Of a DNA stretch of 64,000 nt, positions 1 to 8,181 are shown piece by piece. Each line of letters begins with the position of its first letter. The first letter of the stretch is position 1. The DNA is taken from the NCBI GenBank assembly GCA_937894675.1, contig CALCQO010000024.1:1-64000 (forward strand), read 5' to 3'. This DNA comes from an uncultured Clostridia bacterium. Lineage in GTDB: Bacteria; Bacillota; Clostridia; Christensenellales; Aristaeellaceae. A model generated the notes under the pieces. That model did not search any database. It saw nothing but the letters and a program-made list of their open reading frames with translations, and was not told where the DNA came from. The position numbers were made by a program, and so were the translations under genes.

Positions 1-2
1 GA

Positions 3-620
3 CAGGAGACGACGGTAACGGCGGCAACCCACAAACCAACGCCAAACCCGACACCAAACCCAACCCCCATTCCCACACCCAGCCCCACCCCCAAACCCTC
101 TGTCTGGGTTAACAACACAGCCTGCTCGGAAGGCCTGCGCGTGCGGGACTTGTTTCCCGAGCTGGGCAACAAATGGTACATGCTCACCCCCATTGACCTG
201 TCTGAGGAGGGGGAACAGTCCTACCGCCTCATCGCCTCCAACTCCAAGGTCATCGGCCGGGTAACCGCCAAGGTGGCCGGAGACAGCCTGGTTGTTTCCT
301 ACCTTCTGGACACTGGGAGCGCGGTCATCAAGGAAGAACGTCTGGACATACTTCCATCCCTCGACGAGGACAGCGTGAACGCCTATCTTTCAAACCTTGA
401 GCAGCCGGATAAGGAAAGCCCTTATCAATTTGATACGCCCATCAGCATCAAGGAGGACCTGGGAGGTAAAAGTCCGCAGACGCTGGGCATTCTGCTCCGC
501 CTGGACTACCGCCCCCAGGGGCATGGTGTTCTGCCCTTTAACAGCCATGACGCTGATCTGGACAGCGGTTCGCCTTTGACGAAAGAGCTACTGAAACTGC
601 TGGAGGATATGGGCGATTGA
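3..620 (+). CDS. C-terminal part of a Pro/Thr-linker surface protein, 5' end outside window
   Basis: The reading frame is open to the left edge of the window, so the start lies upstream. The first 30 or so visible residues form a Thr-Pro/Asn-Pro/Lys-Pro rich linker, followed by a globular domain of about 175 residues (from SVWVNN onward) that I do not recognise. Such a linker usually joins a membrane anchor or signal region to an extracellular domain, so a cell-surface or secreted location is inferred. An internal GTG at 141 could start a shorter product but has no ribosome binding site and would cut the domain. The gene ends just before a bidirectional terminator. Confidence 0.7.
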   Translation, partial: QETTVTAATHKPTPNPTPNPTPIPTPSPTPKPSVWVNNTACSEGLRVRDLFPELGNKWYMLTPIDLSEEGEQSYRLIASNSKVIGRVTAKVAGDSLVVSYLLDTGSAVIKEERLDILPSLDEDSVNAYLSNLEQPDKESPYQFDTPISIKEDLGGKSPQTLGILLRLDYRPQGHGVLPFNSHDADLDSGSPLTKELLKLLEDMGD

Positions 621-666
621 CGGGGCTGAAGAAATTCGTCAGTCTGTGAAAAGACAGCAAACCAAT

Positions 667-695
667 AAGAAAGCCGGGCATTGCCCGGCTTTCTT
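667..695. terminator. bidirectional intrinsic terminator
   Basis: A 14-bp perfect stem (AAGAAAGCCGGGCA / TGCCCGGCTTTCTT) with a minimal loop lies between two convergent genes. A-rich and T-rich ends on the arms give a U-tract in both directions. Confidence 0.8.
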
Positions 696-703
696 GCTGA
701 CTT

Positions 704-1063
704 TTACCAATATCTCTCTGCCGCTTTGCGCTGCTGCAGCACATACCAGATGAACAGGATCAGGGGCAGCAGGGTGAGGGCGGTGGTTACCAGGGGGCTG
801 TCACCCCCGTACATGCCCTGCAGGATGACCGCGCCGCTGAGCGCAAGCAGCCCTACGCCCAGGGCCAGCAGGCGGGGCAGCATGAAGGCGAGAAAGCCGG
901 GTACTTCCTTGCAGGCGGCGGCCTCCTTGCCGCCGGGCAGCAGCAGTTTGTTGTCCTGCAGGGTGCCCGATTTTTTGATGGTGAAATAAGAGTAGATGGC
1001 GTACAGCCCCACGCCCAGAAACAGGACGATGAGCATCAGGTCCATGGAGTCGGCGATTTGCAT
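704..1063 (-). CDS. small membrane protein at the end of the sugar ABC operon
   Basis: This 119-residue protein has an N-terminal membrane segment (about residues 8-26), a basic cytoplasmic stretch (TIKKSG, GGKE), and two more hydrophobic segments at about 58-82 and 90-108. It starts 3 bp after the stop of the upstream permease gene, so it is almost certainly the last gene of the deoC/sugar ABC operon. I do not recognise a family. Position suggests an accessory of the transporter, but nothing in the sequence proves this. Confidence 0.65.
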   Translation of the reverse strand: MQIADSMDLMLIVLFLGVGLYAIYSYFTIKKSGTLQDNKLLLPGGKEAAACKEVPGFLAFMLPRLLALGVGLLALSGAVILQGMYGGDSPLVTTALTLLPLILFIWYVLQQRKAAERYW

Positions 1064-1066
1064 GGC

Positions 1067-2044
1067 TCAGGCTTTCCTGCGCAGCTTGATCATGTCCAGG
1101 GCTACGGCGAAAATAATCAGCACGCCGGTGGTTACGTCCAGGATGTAGGGGTCTATCTGGAAGGCGGTGCCGGCGTTGGTAATCAGCACCATCAGCACCG
1201 TGCCAAGCAGGGTGCCCGTTACCGCCCCCCGGCCGCCGGCCAGGGACGCGCCGCCGATGACCGCCGCGGCGATAGCGCTCATATCGTAGCCCTCGCCTGT
1301 GCCGGGCTGGGCCATGCCCACCCGGGCGGCCAGCATGATGGCGGCGATGCCGTACAGAAGCCCTGCGAAGGAGTAGACCATGTAGAACATTTTGCGCACC
1401 TTGATGCCGCTGAGCTTGGCCACCTCGATGCCCGAGCCGATGACGTACAGGTTGCGCCCGAAGATGGTGTAGCGCAGGATGATAATCACCATCAGCGCCA
1501 CCGTCAGCCAGATGAGGGCCAGATGGGGGATGAAGTCGAACAGCTTGCCCGTGCCGATGTTCAGGATGCGGGCGTCGGTGTAGGTAACGTTCAGCCCGCC
1601 GCACAGGAGTTTGACAATGCCCCGGATGACCGTCTGCATGCCCAGGGTGGCAATCATGGCGGGCACTTTCAGATCAAAGATGATGACGCCGTTGATAAAG
1701 CCGCACAATACCGCCACCGCGACGCAGGCGCCGATGGTCAGCCCGAAGGGGGTGTCGGTGCGGGTCTGCAGCAAGGCCATCACCATGCAGCCCAGGCCGG
1801 CCACGGCGCCGCCGGAAATATCAATGCCGCCGCTGATGATGACGATGGTCTGCGCCACGGCCATCACGCCCACGATGGAGCCCTGCTTGGTCAGGTTGGT
1901 CAGGTTGTAGTTGCTGGTAAAGTTTCGGGTAAACAAGCCTGCCAGCGTGAACAGGATGAGGATAATGATGCCCAGGGTAAACTCTGTCCTCTTATAAAAC
2001 TGCCCCAGGGGGTTGCGCCGCGCGCTTGCCATGTTTTTCTGCAT
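1067..2044 (-). CDS. sugar ABC transporter permease, RbsC family
   Basis: The 325-residue protein has 8-10 hydrophobic segments and the RbsC/BPD_transp_2 signatures, notably the IVIISGGIDISGGAVAGLG stretch near residue 70 and the GVMAVAQT stretch before it. It is the membrane channel of a pentose-type importer. It follows the ATPase gene by 12 bp and precedes a small membrane protein by 3 bp. Only one permease gene is present, as expected for the ribose class in which a homodimer forms the pore. The substrate is inferred only from the neighbouring kinase and aldolase. Confidence 0.9.
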   Translation of the reverse strand: MQKNMASARRNPLGQFYKRTEFTLGIIILILFTLAGLFTRNFTSNYNLTNLTKQGSIVGVMAVAQTIVIISGGIDISGGAVAGLGCMVMALLQTRTDTPFGLTIGACVAVAVLCGFINGVIIFDLKVPAMIATLGMQTVIRGIVKLLCGGLNVTYTDARILNIGTGKLFDFIPHLALIWLTVALMVIIILRYTIFGRNLYVIGSGIEVAKLSGIKVRKMFYMVYSFAGLLYGIAAIMLAARVGMAQPGTGEGYDMSAIAAAVIGGASLAGGRGAVTGTLLGTVLMVLITNAGTAFQIDPYILDVTTGVLIIFAVALDMIKLRRKA

Positions 2045-2056
2045 CTTCTACGCTCC

Positions 2057-3562
2057 TTATTCTTGGATGGAGGCTTTGCGGAGGACCTCTTCTTCCGTCA
2101 GGTTCTTCAGTTCTTCCTTGCTGAATTCCGCGGTGATGCCGCCCTGGGCCATCACAATCAGGCGGTCGGACAGGCCCATCACCTCCGGCAGGTAGGAAGA
2201 AATCAGGATGATGCCCCGGCCCTGGGCGGTGAGGCGCTCAATCAGCTTGTAAATCTCCTGCTTGGCGCCCACGTCAATGCCCACGGTGGGCTCGTCAAAT
2301 ATCAGGATGTCCGGGTCGCGGCAGAGGATTTTGGCGATGACCACCTTCTGCTGGTTGCCGCCGGACAGATTGCCCACCTCTTGCTCGATGGAGGGGGTTT
2401 TCACATTCACATCCCTGGAGTATTCCTCCGCCCGCCGGGTTTCCTTGCGCAGGTTGATGAACCCGCCGCGGCTGATCATATCCAGGGAACTCATGTTGAT
2501 GTTGTGCTTGATGGACAGCCCCAGGGCGCAGCCGTCGGCCCGGCGGTCCTCCGTCAGAAAGCCGATGCCCTTCTGCAGGGCCTCGGTGGGGTTCTTGATG
2601 TCCACCTTCTTGCCGTGCAGGTAGATATCCCCCGTCAGGCGCTTGTCCACCCCGGTCAAAGCGCGCATGATTTCGCTGCGCCCCGCGCCTACCAGCCCCA
2701 CAAAGCCCAGAATTTCCCCCCGGCGCAGGGTAAAGCTGATGTCGTGGAAGTTGCTGCTGTCGGAAAAATTCTCCACCCGCAGCAATTCGTCGCCGGGCTC
2801 AAAATGCTCGATGTTGTAGATGTCGCTCATCTCGCGCCCCACCATCATGGCAATCAGCTTGTCCTTGCTGACCTGAGAAATCGGCAGGGTATCCACATAG
2901 GTGCCGTCCTTTAATACCGTGACGGAGTCGCAGATATCCATGATTTCTTCCAGGCGGTGGGAAATGTAGATGATGCTCACGCCCCGCTGCTTCAGTTCCC
3001 TGATGAAGCGGAACAATATCTCCACCTTGTCGTTTTCCAGCAGAGCCGTGGGCTCGTCGAGAATCACAAGGTTAATGTCCTCGTTAATGGAAATCTTGCT
3101 GATGGTCACCATGGCCTGCATGGCGATGGGCAGCTCCCGTATTTTGGCGCTGGGGTCCACGTTCATCTCGAACTTGTCGATGATTTTCTGGCTTTCCTCC
3201 ATCATCTTGCGCCAGTCCACAAACAGCCCCTTCTTGGGGGGATTGCCTAAAAAGTAGTTTTCCGCGATGCTCAAATCCGGCGCGATGGTAACATGCTGGT
3301 AGTTGGCGAACACGCCCCGGCTCTGGGCTTCCACGGCGCTGTTGTTGGCAACCCACTGGCCGTTGTGCAGCATGGTGATGCTGCCCTTGTCCAATTGCTC
3401 CACCCCCATGATGCACTTGATCAGGGTGGACTTGCCCGCGCCGTTTTCCCCGCACAGGGCGCGCACCTCGCCCTTTTTGATGGTAAGACTTACATCGTTC
3501 AGGGCCGTTACGCCGGGGTAAAACTTGCTGACATGTTCAACTTTTAAAATGGTATCCTGCAA
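2057..3562 (-). CDS. sugar ABC transporter ATP-binding protein, RbsA family (two ABC domains)
   Basis: At 501 residues this is a tandem ABC ATPase of the ribose/galactose class. The first domain has an intact Walker A (GENGAGKST, residues 38-46) and Walker B (LVILDEP) but a degenerate signature (LPIAMQ). The second has a modified P-loop (GLVGAGRSE), an intact signature (LSGGNQQK) and Walker B (ILIFDEPTVGID). This asymmetry is normal for RbsA proteins. It powers the permease encoded 12 bp downstream. The gap to the upstream binding-protein gene is 117 bp and contains a GC-rich hairpin. Confidence 0.93.
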   Translation of the reverse strand: MQDTILKVEHVSKFYPGVTALNDVSLTIKKGEVRALCGENGAGKSTLIKCIMGVEQLDKGSITMLHNGQWVANNSAVEAQSRGVFANYQHVTIAPDLSIAENYFLGNPPKKGLFVDWRKMMEESQKIIDKFEMNVDPSAKIRELPIAMQAMVTISKISINEDINLVILDEPTALLENDKVEILFRFIRELKQRGVSIIYISHRLEEIMDICDSVTVLKDGTYVDTLPISQVSKDKLIAMMVGREMSDIYNIEHFEPGDELLRVENFSDSSNFHDISFTLRRGEILGFVGLVGAGRSEIMRALTGVDKRLTGDIYLHGKKVDIKNPTEALQKGIGFLTEDRRADGCALGLSIKHNINMSSLDMISRGGFINLRKETRRAEEYSRDVNVKTPSIEQEVGNLSGGNQQKVVIAKILCRDPDILIFDEPTVGIDVGAKQEIYKLIERLTAQGRGIILISSYLPEVMGLSDRLIVMAQGGITAEFSKEELKNLTEEEVLRKASIQE

Positions 3563-3603
3563 AACTTCACCACATTTCGTGTAGGTATAAGGCCTCCCGG
3601 TAC

Positions 3604-3632
3604 GGTTCTGGCGGCGCGGGGCCGCCAGAACC
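3604..3632 (-). other. stable intercistronic hairpin between binding-protein and ATPase genes
   Basis: A 12-bp perfect stem (GGTTCTGGCGGC / GCCGCCAGAACC) lies in the 117-bp gap after the binding-protein gene. No U-tract follows on the minus strand, so it is more likely an RNA-stabilising or partial attenuation hairpin that raises binding protein over ATPase and permease than a full terminator. Confidence 0.5.
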
Positions 3633-3679
3633 GCTTCTCCCCGGGGGAGATCAGTCCGTATCTCTTCCTTCCGGCTGGT

Positions 3680-4705
3680 TTACTGGGCCAATTGCGGGTT
3701 CATGATGAACTCGATTTCCGGGCTGTCGATGTTTTCCAGGGTCACGATGACGGGCGGGCAGTTGACCTGCTTGACTTCCTCGGGGTTCTTGCCGTCCTTC
3801 AGGGTGCGGATGGCGTTCTCCATCACTTTGTAGCCCTGGTCGTAGGCGTTCTGCACGATGATCGCGGACAGGTAGCCGTCGCGCAGGGCCTGGATTTCGA
3901 TGTCGTCAGAGTCGACGCCCACGGACACGAAGTTGTCCTTCAGGTCGGCGGCGCGCACGGCGTTGGCCACGCCGTCGGCGGTGATGTTGTTGCCAGAGTA
4001 CATACCGATCAAATCAGAGCCGTAGGAGGAAATGATGTTCTCGGCGTTGGTCTGGGATTTTTCCACCACGTTGTTGTTGTAGTAGGTTTCCGTCAGGGTG
4101 AGGCTGGGGGCGTTGGCGGCCATGTAGTCGCGGAACGCCTGGATGCGGTGGTTGAGGGCTTCGTTTTCCACGTTCATGTTGATGCCGATAACGCCCTTGT
4201 CCAGCGCCATGCCCTTTTCTTCCATGGCTTTCAGGAAGGCCTGGCCGGCCAATTCGCCGATGGTGTCGTTGGAGCAGTAGTAGAACTGGTTGTAGGTTTC
4301 CTGGTGGGCGCCGTCATCGCCTACGCCCAGGCCGCAGTTGACGAAGTTGAGCACGATGCCCTGCTGGGTGGCTTCCCGGGCCTTGGGCACGGTGGAGTCG
4401 ATGGACAGGGTGGCTGTCACGATGGCGTGGGGCTGCTGGGCAATGGCGTTTTCAAAGGCCGTGATGTACTTTTCCGTTTCCTGCTCTTCGGCGGGGCCAA
4501 CAACGGAGTAGTTCACCGTAATGCCCAGTTCCTTTTCCAGATCGGCCTTGGCCTGCAGAATGCCGACTTCGACCTGGCTCCAGAAAGCGGAGGCGGTAGA
4601 GGGGGTCAGATAGATGATGTCGTAGGATTCCGCCGCGGACGCGGGGAGGGCGAAAAGGGACAGGGCCATCACGGTGGCAAGGACGAGGGTTAGAAACTTT
4701 TTCAT
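3680..4705 (-). CDS. sugar ABC transporter substrate-binding protein (periplasmic-binding-protein-4 type)
   Basis: The 341-residue protein starts with a Sec signal peptide (MKKFLTLVLATVMALSLF, likely cut after PASA near residue 24). There is no lipobox Cys, unusual for a Gram-positive binding protein, so how it is retained at the surface is unclear. The rest is a type I periplasmic-binding fold related to RbsB, with DIIYLTPSTASAFW at the start of the mature domain. It lies between the FucU gene and the ATPase gene. A hairpin (ATTGCG-4-CGCAAT, 4730-4745) sits just upstream of its ribosome binding site. Confidence 0.88.
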   Translation of the reverse strand: MKKFLTLVLATVMALSLFALPASAAESYDIIYLTPSTASAFWSQVEVGILQAKADLEKELGITVNYSVVGPAEEQETEKYITAFENAIAQQPHAIVTATLSIDSTVPKAREATQQGIVLNFVNCGLGVGDDGAHQETYNQFYYCSNDTIGELAGQAFLKAMEEKGMALDKGVIGINMNVENEALNHRIQAFRDYMAANAPSLTLTETYYNNNVVEKSQTNAENIISSYGSDLIGMYSGNNITADGVANAVRAADLKDNFVSVGVDSDDIEIQALRDGYLSAIIVQNAYDQGYKVMENAIRTLKDGKNPEEVKQVNCPPVIVTLENIDSPEIEFIMNPQLAQ

Positions 4706-4756
4706 GGTTTTCCTCCTTTATTTCTTGAAATTGCGCGTACGCAATATCATTCTTCC

Positions 4757-5200
4757 TTACAGCACACCCTTTTGCAGGATGATGCATCCGTAGGGCTTGG
4801 TTTCGCTGGTGCATACGGTAATGTAGGCTTTGCCTGCCTTCTCGTAGAACTTGGTGCGCTCGATTTCGCCCACGCATTTGACGTCGTAGCCGTTGGCCTC
4901 CACCGCTTCCTTCACCCCGTCCCACACGGGGGAGGACTCCAGCACAATGCCCGAATCCTTATCGGGCACCATGTACTGGATGGGGTGCTTTTCATACTCC
5001 ACATCCAGGGGCACCAATTTCAGGATGGCGTCCACCATCTGGGCGGCGCCGACACCCTTGGCCTGCACGCTGACAGCGTGGGGGGATTTGGTGATGGGCG
5101 GGTAGAAATGGTCGGCGATGACAATCAGATCGCCATGGCCGGTGTCCGCCAGGGCTTTGAGCAGGTCTGACCCAATGATATCCGGTATTCCTCTAAGCAT
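4757..5200 (-). CDS. RbsD/FucU-family sugar mutarotase
   Basis: The 147-residue protein matches FucU more than RbsD: it begins MLRGIPDIIGSDLLKALADT, has the GHGD motif with the catalytic His at residue 22, and ends with KPYGCIILQKGV, the FucU-type C-terminal active-site stretch. The family interconverts anomers of free sugars after uptake. It starts 12 bp after the kinase gene. In this operon it would convert the imported pentose or deoxypentose to the anomer used by the kinase, which is inference from order. Confidence 0.85.
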   Translation of the reverse strand: MLRGIPDIIGSDLLKALADTGHGDLIVIADHFYPPITKSPHAVSVQAKGVGAAQMVDAILKLVPLDVEYEKHPIQYMVPDKDSGIVLESSPVWDGVKEAVEANGYDVKCVGEIERTKFYEKAGKAYITVCTSETKPYGCIILQKGVL

Positions 5201-5212
5201 ATGTTCCTCCTG

Positions 5213-6139
5213 TTACGCGCGTTCTTTCACGAACGCGTCAATCTCTTCCCTTGTGGGCATGGACGGGGTGGTGCCCAGCTTCTGCACCGACAGGGCGGCG
5301 ACAGCGTTGGCAAAGGCGGCGGCATCCCGCAGGCTTTTGCCCTCGGCCAGGCCGGCCACCAGGCCGCCGTTGAAGGCGTCCCCCGCGCCGGTGGTGTCAA
5401 TGGCGTTGACCTTGTAGGCGGGGATGATTTCGGAATGACCCTTGGTGTTCAGGTACACCCCCTGGCTGCCCATGGTAATCAGCACATTTTCCACGCCCTT
5501 GTTAAAGAGCACCTGGGCGGCCTTGTCGGCGCTGGCCAGGTCGGTTACCTTGACGCCTGTTAAGCCCTCGGCCTCCACCTCGTTGGGGGTGACCAGGTAG
5601 GCGCCCTTGATAAAATCGTCGGATACGCTCTGGTAGGGGGCGGTGTTGATGATGACCTTCACCCCGTTGGCCCGGGCCAGGGCGGCAGCCTTCTCGTTGG
5701 CGTCCTGGTTGACTTCCAATTGCAGCAACAGGTAGGCCGACTCCTTGATGCGCTCTTCCACCGAGGCGATGTCTTGCTCTGTGATGGTGGCGCAGGCCCC
5801 CGGCACAATCACAATCATGTTCTGGCTGGTGTTTTCATCCACCATAATCAAAGCGATGCCGGTATGGGCCTCGGGGTGATAGAACAAATAATCCTTGGGC
5901 ATACCCACCAGGTCCATGGCGTCGGTGGCCACCTGGGCCATGGTGTCCCGCCCCAGCTTGGTGGCCATGGCCACATCGCCCCCCGCCTTGTGGGCGGCGA
6001 TGGCCTGGTTGAAGCCCTTGCCGCCGGCGCCCTGCTTGAACAGGCTGCCCTTTACCGTTTCCCCGGGCACGGGCAGATGGGGCGTCCTGCCCATCAAGTC
6101 CACCACGAAGCTGCCGAATACCGTGATTTTTTCTTTCAT
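5213..6139 (-). CDS. PfkB-family sugar kinase (ribokinase / deoxyribokinase)
   Basis: A ribokinase-like protein of 308 residues. It has the N-terminal sugar-binding VFGSFVVDLMGRTP stretch, GGKGFNQA with the family glycines, and the C-terminal DTTGAGDAFNGG motif with the catalytic Asp. I chose the ATG at 6139, which has GAGG 8 nt upstream. An earlier ATG at 6160 overlaps the deoC stop (TGATG) but has no good ribosome binding site. Placed directly between deoC and a mutarotase, it would supply the aldolase with deoxyribose 5-phosphate, so deoxyribokinase activity is likelier than ribokinase. Motifs alone cannot tell the two apart. Confidence 0.88.
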   Translation of the reverse strand: MKEKITVFGSFVVDLMGRTPHLPVPGETVKGSLFKQGAGGKGFNQAIAAHKAGGDVAMATKLGRDTMAQVATDAMDLVGMPKDYLFYHPEAHTGIALIMVDENTSQNMIVIVPGACATITEQDIASVEERIKESAYLLLQLEVNQDANEKAAALARANGVKVIINTAPYQSVSDDFIKGAYLVTPNEVEAEGLTGVKVTDLASADKAAQVLFNKGVENVLITMGSQGVYLNTKGHSEIIPAYKVNAIDTTGAGDAFNGGLVAGLAEGKSLRDAAAFANAVAALSVQKLGTTPSMPTREEIDAFVKERA

Positions 6140-6159
6140 GCTGCTGTCCTCGCTTGTCA

Positions 6160-6837
6160 TCAGTAGCCTGTGTCGTTGGCCGGGGTGCCCTGGGCCTGCA
6201 GCAGCTTCACAATGCGGCTGGTGCCAAGGCGGGTCGCCCCCAGGGACACAAATTTCTCGGCGTCCTCCAGCGAGGAAATGCCCCCCGCCGCCTTGATGCG
6301 CACCTTGGGGCTCACATGCTTGGCAAACAGTGCCACATCCTCAAACGTGGCGCCGGCTGTGGAAAAGCCGGTGGAGGTCTTGATAAAGTCGGCCCCGGCG
6401 TCGGTGACGGCCTTGCACATGGCAATCTTTTCCTCGTCCGTCAGCAGGCAGGTTTCGATGATAACCTTCAGAATCTTGTCCCCCACCACTTCTTTGAGGG
6501 CTTTGATTTCGTTGGTCACATACTGCAAATCCCCGGCCTTGAGCATGCCGATGTTGATCACCATGTCGATTTCCCCGGCGCCGTTGTCCAGCGCTTCCCT
6601 GGTTTCAAAGGCTTTGGAGGCGGTGGTGCTGTTGCCGTTGGGAAAACCCACCACTGTGCAGACCACCATCTTGCCCTGCACATAGTCGTGGGCCTGCTTG
6701 ACATAGCAGGGGGGAATGCAGACGGAAGCGGTTTTGAACGCCATGGCCTCGTCGCACAGGGTGCGGATATCCTGCCAGGTGGCGCCCTGCTTTAATTGGG
6801 TATGGTCCACCATGGAACACAGTTCTTGCGGTGTCAT
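6160..6837 (-). CDS. deoC: deoxyribose-phosphate aldolase
   Basis: The protein (225 residues, normal length) cleaves 2-deoxyribose 5-phosphate to glyceraldehyde 3-phosphate and acetaldehyde. The active site is visible: Schiff-base Lys153 in FIKTSTGF, Asp91 in GEIDMVINIG, and Lys182 in RIKAAGG. It is the first gene of the operon, about 110 nt downstream of a consensus promoter, with AGGAGGT before the ATG. No phosphopentomutase or thymidine phosphorylase gene is near, so feeding of free sugar through the adjacent kinase is more likely than nucleoside salvage. Confidence 0.95.
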   Translation of the reverse strand: MTPQELCSMVDHTQLKQGATWQDIRTLCDEAMAFKTASVCIPPCYVKQAHDYVQGKMVVCTVVGFPNGNSTTASKAFETREALDNGAGEIDMVINIGMLKAGDLQYVTNEIKALKEVVGDKILKVIIETCLLTDEEKIAMCKAVTDAGADFIKTSTGFSTAGATFEDVALFAKHVSPKVRIKAAGGISSLEDAEKFVSLGATRLGTSRIVKLLQAQGTPANDTGY

Positions 6838-6952
6838 GTTTTACCTCCTGATATGGTCGGATGCCAGAAAACGCCGGTATGCAAATAGAGGTTCCATCCT
6901 GTACTGTCCCGCGGTTTCCTGGTCGGTTGTTATGTACCTTGTACTCAATGGC

Positions 6953-6981
6953 ATTATAAGAAAGGGTTTTTGACATGTCAA
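6953..6981 (-). promoter_or_regulatory. consensus sigma-A promoter of the deoC operon
   Basis: On the minus strand TTGACA (6976-6981) and TATAAT (6953-6958) are separated by exactly 17 bp, a perfect match to the vegetative consensus. Such a strong promoter normally needs a repressor, and the LacI-family gene sits directly upstream. Confidence 0.85.
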
Positions 6982-7027
6982 TATGAAACTATTTATTTGT
7001 CATAGTATTTGCCATGAAGTTTCATAT
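6970..7027. promoter_or_regulatory. candidate operators for the LacI-family repressor
   Basis: A perfect 12-bp palindrome TTGACATGTCAA (6970-6981) contains the -35 box. Next to it ATATGAAACT (6981-6990) and AGTTTCATAT (7018-7027) form a perfect 10-bp inverted repeat with a 27-bp spacer. Either could bind the regulator encoded at 7044-8132; overlap with the -35 box suits repression. Confidence 0.55.
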
Positions 7028-7043
7028 TCAATTTTCGTTTTTT

Positions 7044-8132
7044 CTATTTAATAGAAGGCGCGGTTTCTTCCCCAGGCGGGTTTTTCCCGCGGTTTTCGGG
7101 GTACACCTCCGAGCCGTACAGGCGCAGCGTGGTGTCAAAGCTGACCCTTTTGGCGATATGAAAATCCTTGCGCTTGCTGGCGGACATTTTTTCCAGCATC
7201 AGCTGGGCGCACTCGTGGCCCATCAATTCGGTGGGTTCGGCCAACTCCGAGATACCGCCCAGGGGGTTGATATGGAAGGGGGTCAGCGAGCCGTAGGATA
7301 AAAAGGCGATGTCCCCGGGGATGGCCATTCCCGCCTCCCGGATGGCCTGCAGGGCGCCGATGGACATCAGGTTGTTGGAGGAAAACACCGCCGTCACCTT
7401 GGGGTGTTCCTTCAGCAGCTGCCGGGTCAGGGTATAGCCGCTCTCCGTCTTAAAATCGCCGTACAGGATATACTCCTGCCTCACGGCGATGTCATGGGCT
7501 TTCAGCGCGTCCATATACCCCACCATCCGGTCCAGCCCGGGCTTGGAGGTGATGGGCCCGGCCACGATGGCGATGCGCTCATGGCCGTTCTCAATCAGTT
7601 TGTTGACGGCGTTGTAGGCGCCGTCGTAGCTGTTCTGGAACACGCCGCTCAGGCCGATGCCCTTCACGTCCCTGTCCAGCATGATGACCGGGGTGCCCTT
7701 TTCGTGCAGTTCCTTCAAAAAAGCGCTGTTGTAGGACGCGTTCTCCGAGGCGGGGGCGATGATGATGCCGCTGATGTTCAATTGCCTCAGCATGTTCAGG
7801 CTGCGGATTTCCCGGTTGGGATCCTCATTGATGTCGCACAGCACCGTATCCACCCCCCGCTGCTCGAACACCGCGGTAATGGCCCGCAGAATCTGCTGGA
7901 AAAAGGGGTTCTGAATATCGGGCACCACAATGCCCACCACCGCTCCGTGGGAGGCGGAGGATACCCGCTTCTTATACGCCCGTGGGGTGTAGCCCCGCTC
8001 CCTGGCGATGGACAGCACCGCCGCCCGGGTTTCCTCCTTCACATACCCGTCTCCCCGGAACACCCGGGATACGGTGGTGGGGGAAACCTTGGCCAGCTCT
8101 GCGATTTTAGTGATGGATAGTTTGTCCTTCAT
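7044..8132 (-). CDS. LacI-family transcriptional regulator
   Basis: The 362-residue protein has a typical LacI N-terminal helix-turn-helix (ITKIAELAKVSPTTVSRVFRG, residues 6-26) followed by a hinge and a periplasmic-binding-like effector domain (GIVVPDIQNPFFQQIL...). It is encoded just upstream of, and in the same direction as, the deoC operon, with inverted repeats between them, so it is the likely pentose or deoxypentose-responsive repressor. Only 49 bp separate it from the upstream birA gene, so the two may share a transcript. Confidence 0.92.
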   Translation of the reverse strand: MKDKLSITKIAELAKVSPTTVSRVFRGDGYVKEETRAAVLSIARERGYTPRAYKKRVSSASHGAVVGIVVPDIQNPFFQQILRAITAVFEQRGVDTVLCDINEDPNREIRSLNMLRQLNISGIIIAPASENASYNSAFLKELHEKGTPVIMLDRDVKGIGLSGVFQNSYDGAYNAVNKLIENGHERIAIVAGPITSKPGLDRMVGYMDALKAHDIAVRQEYILYGDFKTESGYTLTRQLLKEHPKVTAVFSSNNLMSIGALQAIREAGMAIPGDIAFLSYGSLTPFHINPLGGISELAEPTELMGHECAQLMLEKMSASKRKDFHIAKRVSFDTTLRLYGSEVYPENRGKNPPGEETAPSIK

Positions 8133-8181
8133 GGGTGCTCCTTGTTCTTGGGTTGCTTCTTCTGCAGGGGTGCCGCCGTGT

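Noticed and set aside
1058..2914. 618-codon open frame on the plus strand opposite the ABC permease and ATPase genes
   Set aside because: It is rich in His, Gln, Ala and Gly and has no motif. It is the antisense shadow of two clearly identified genes in GC-rich DNA.
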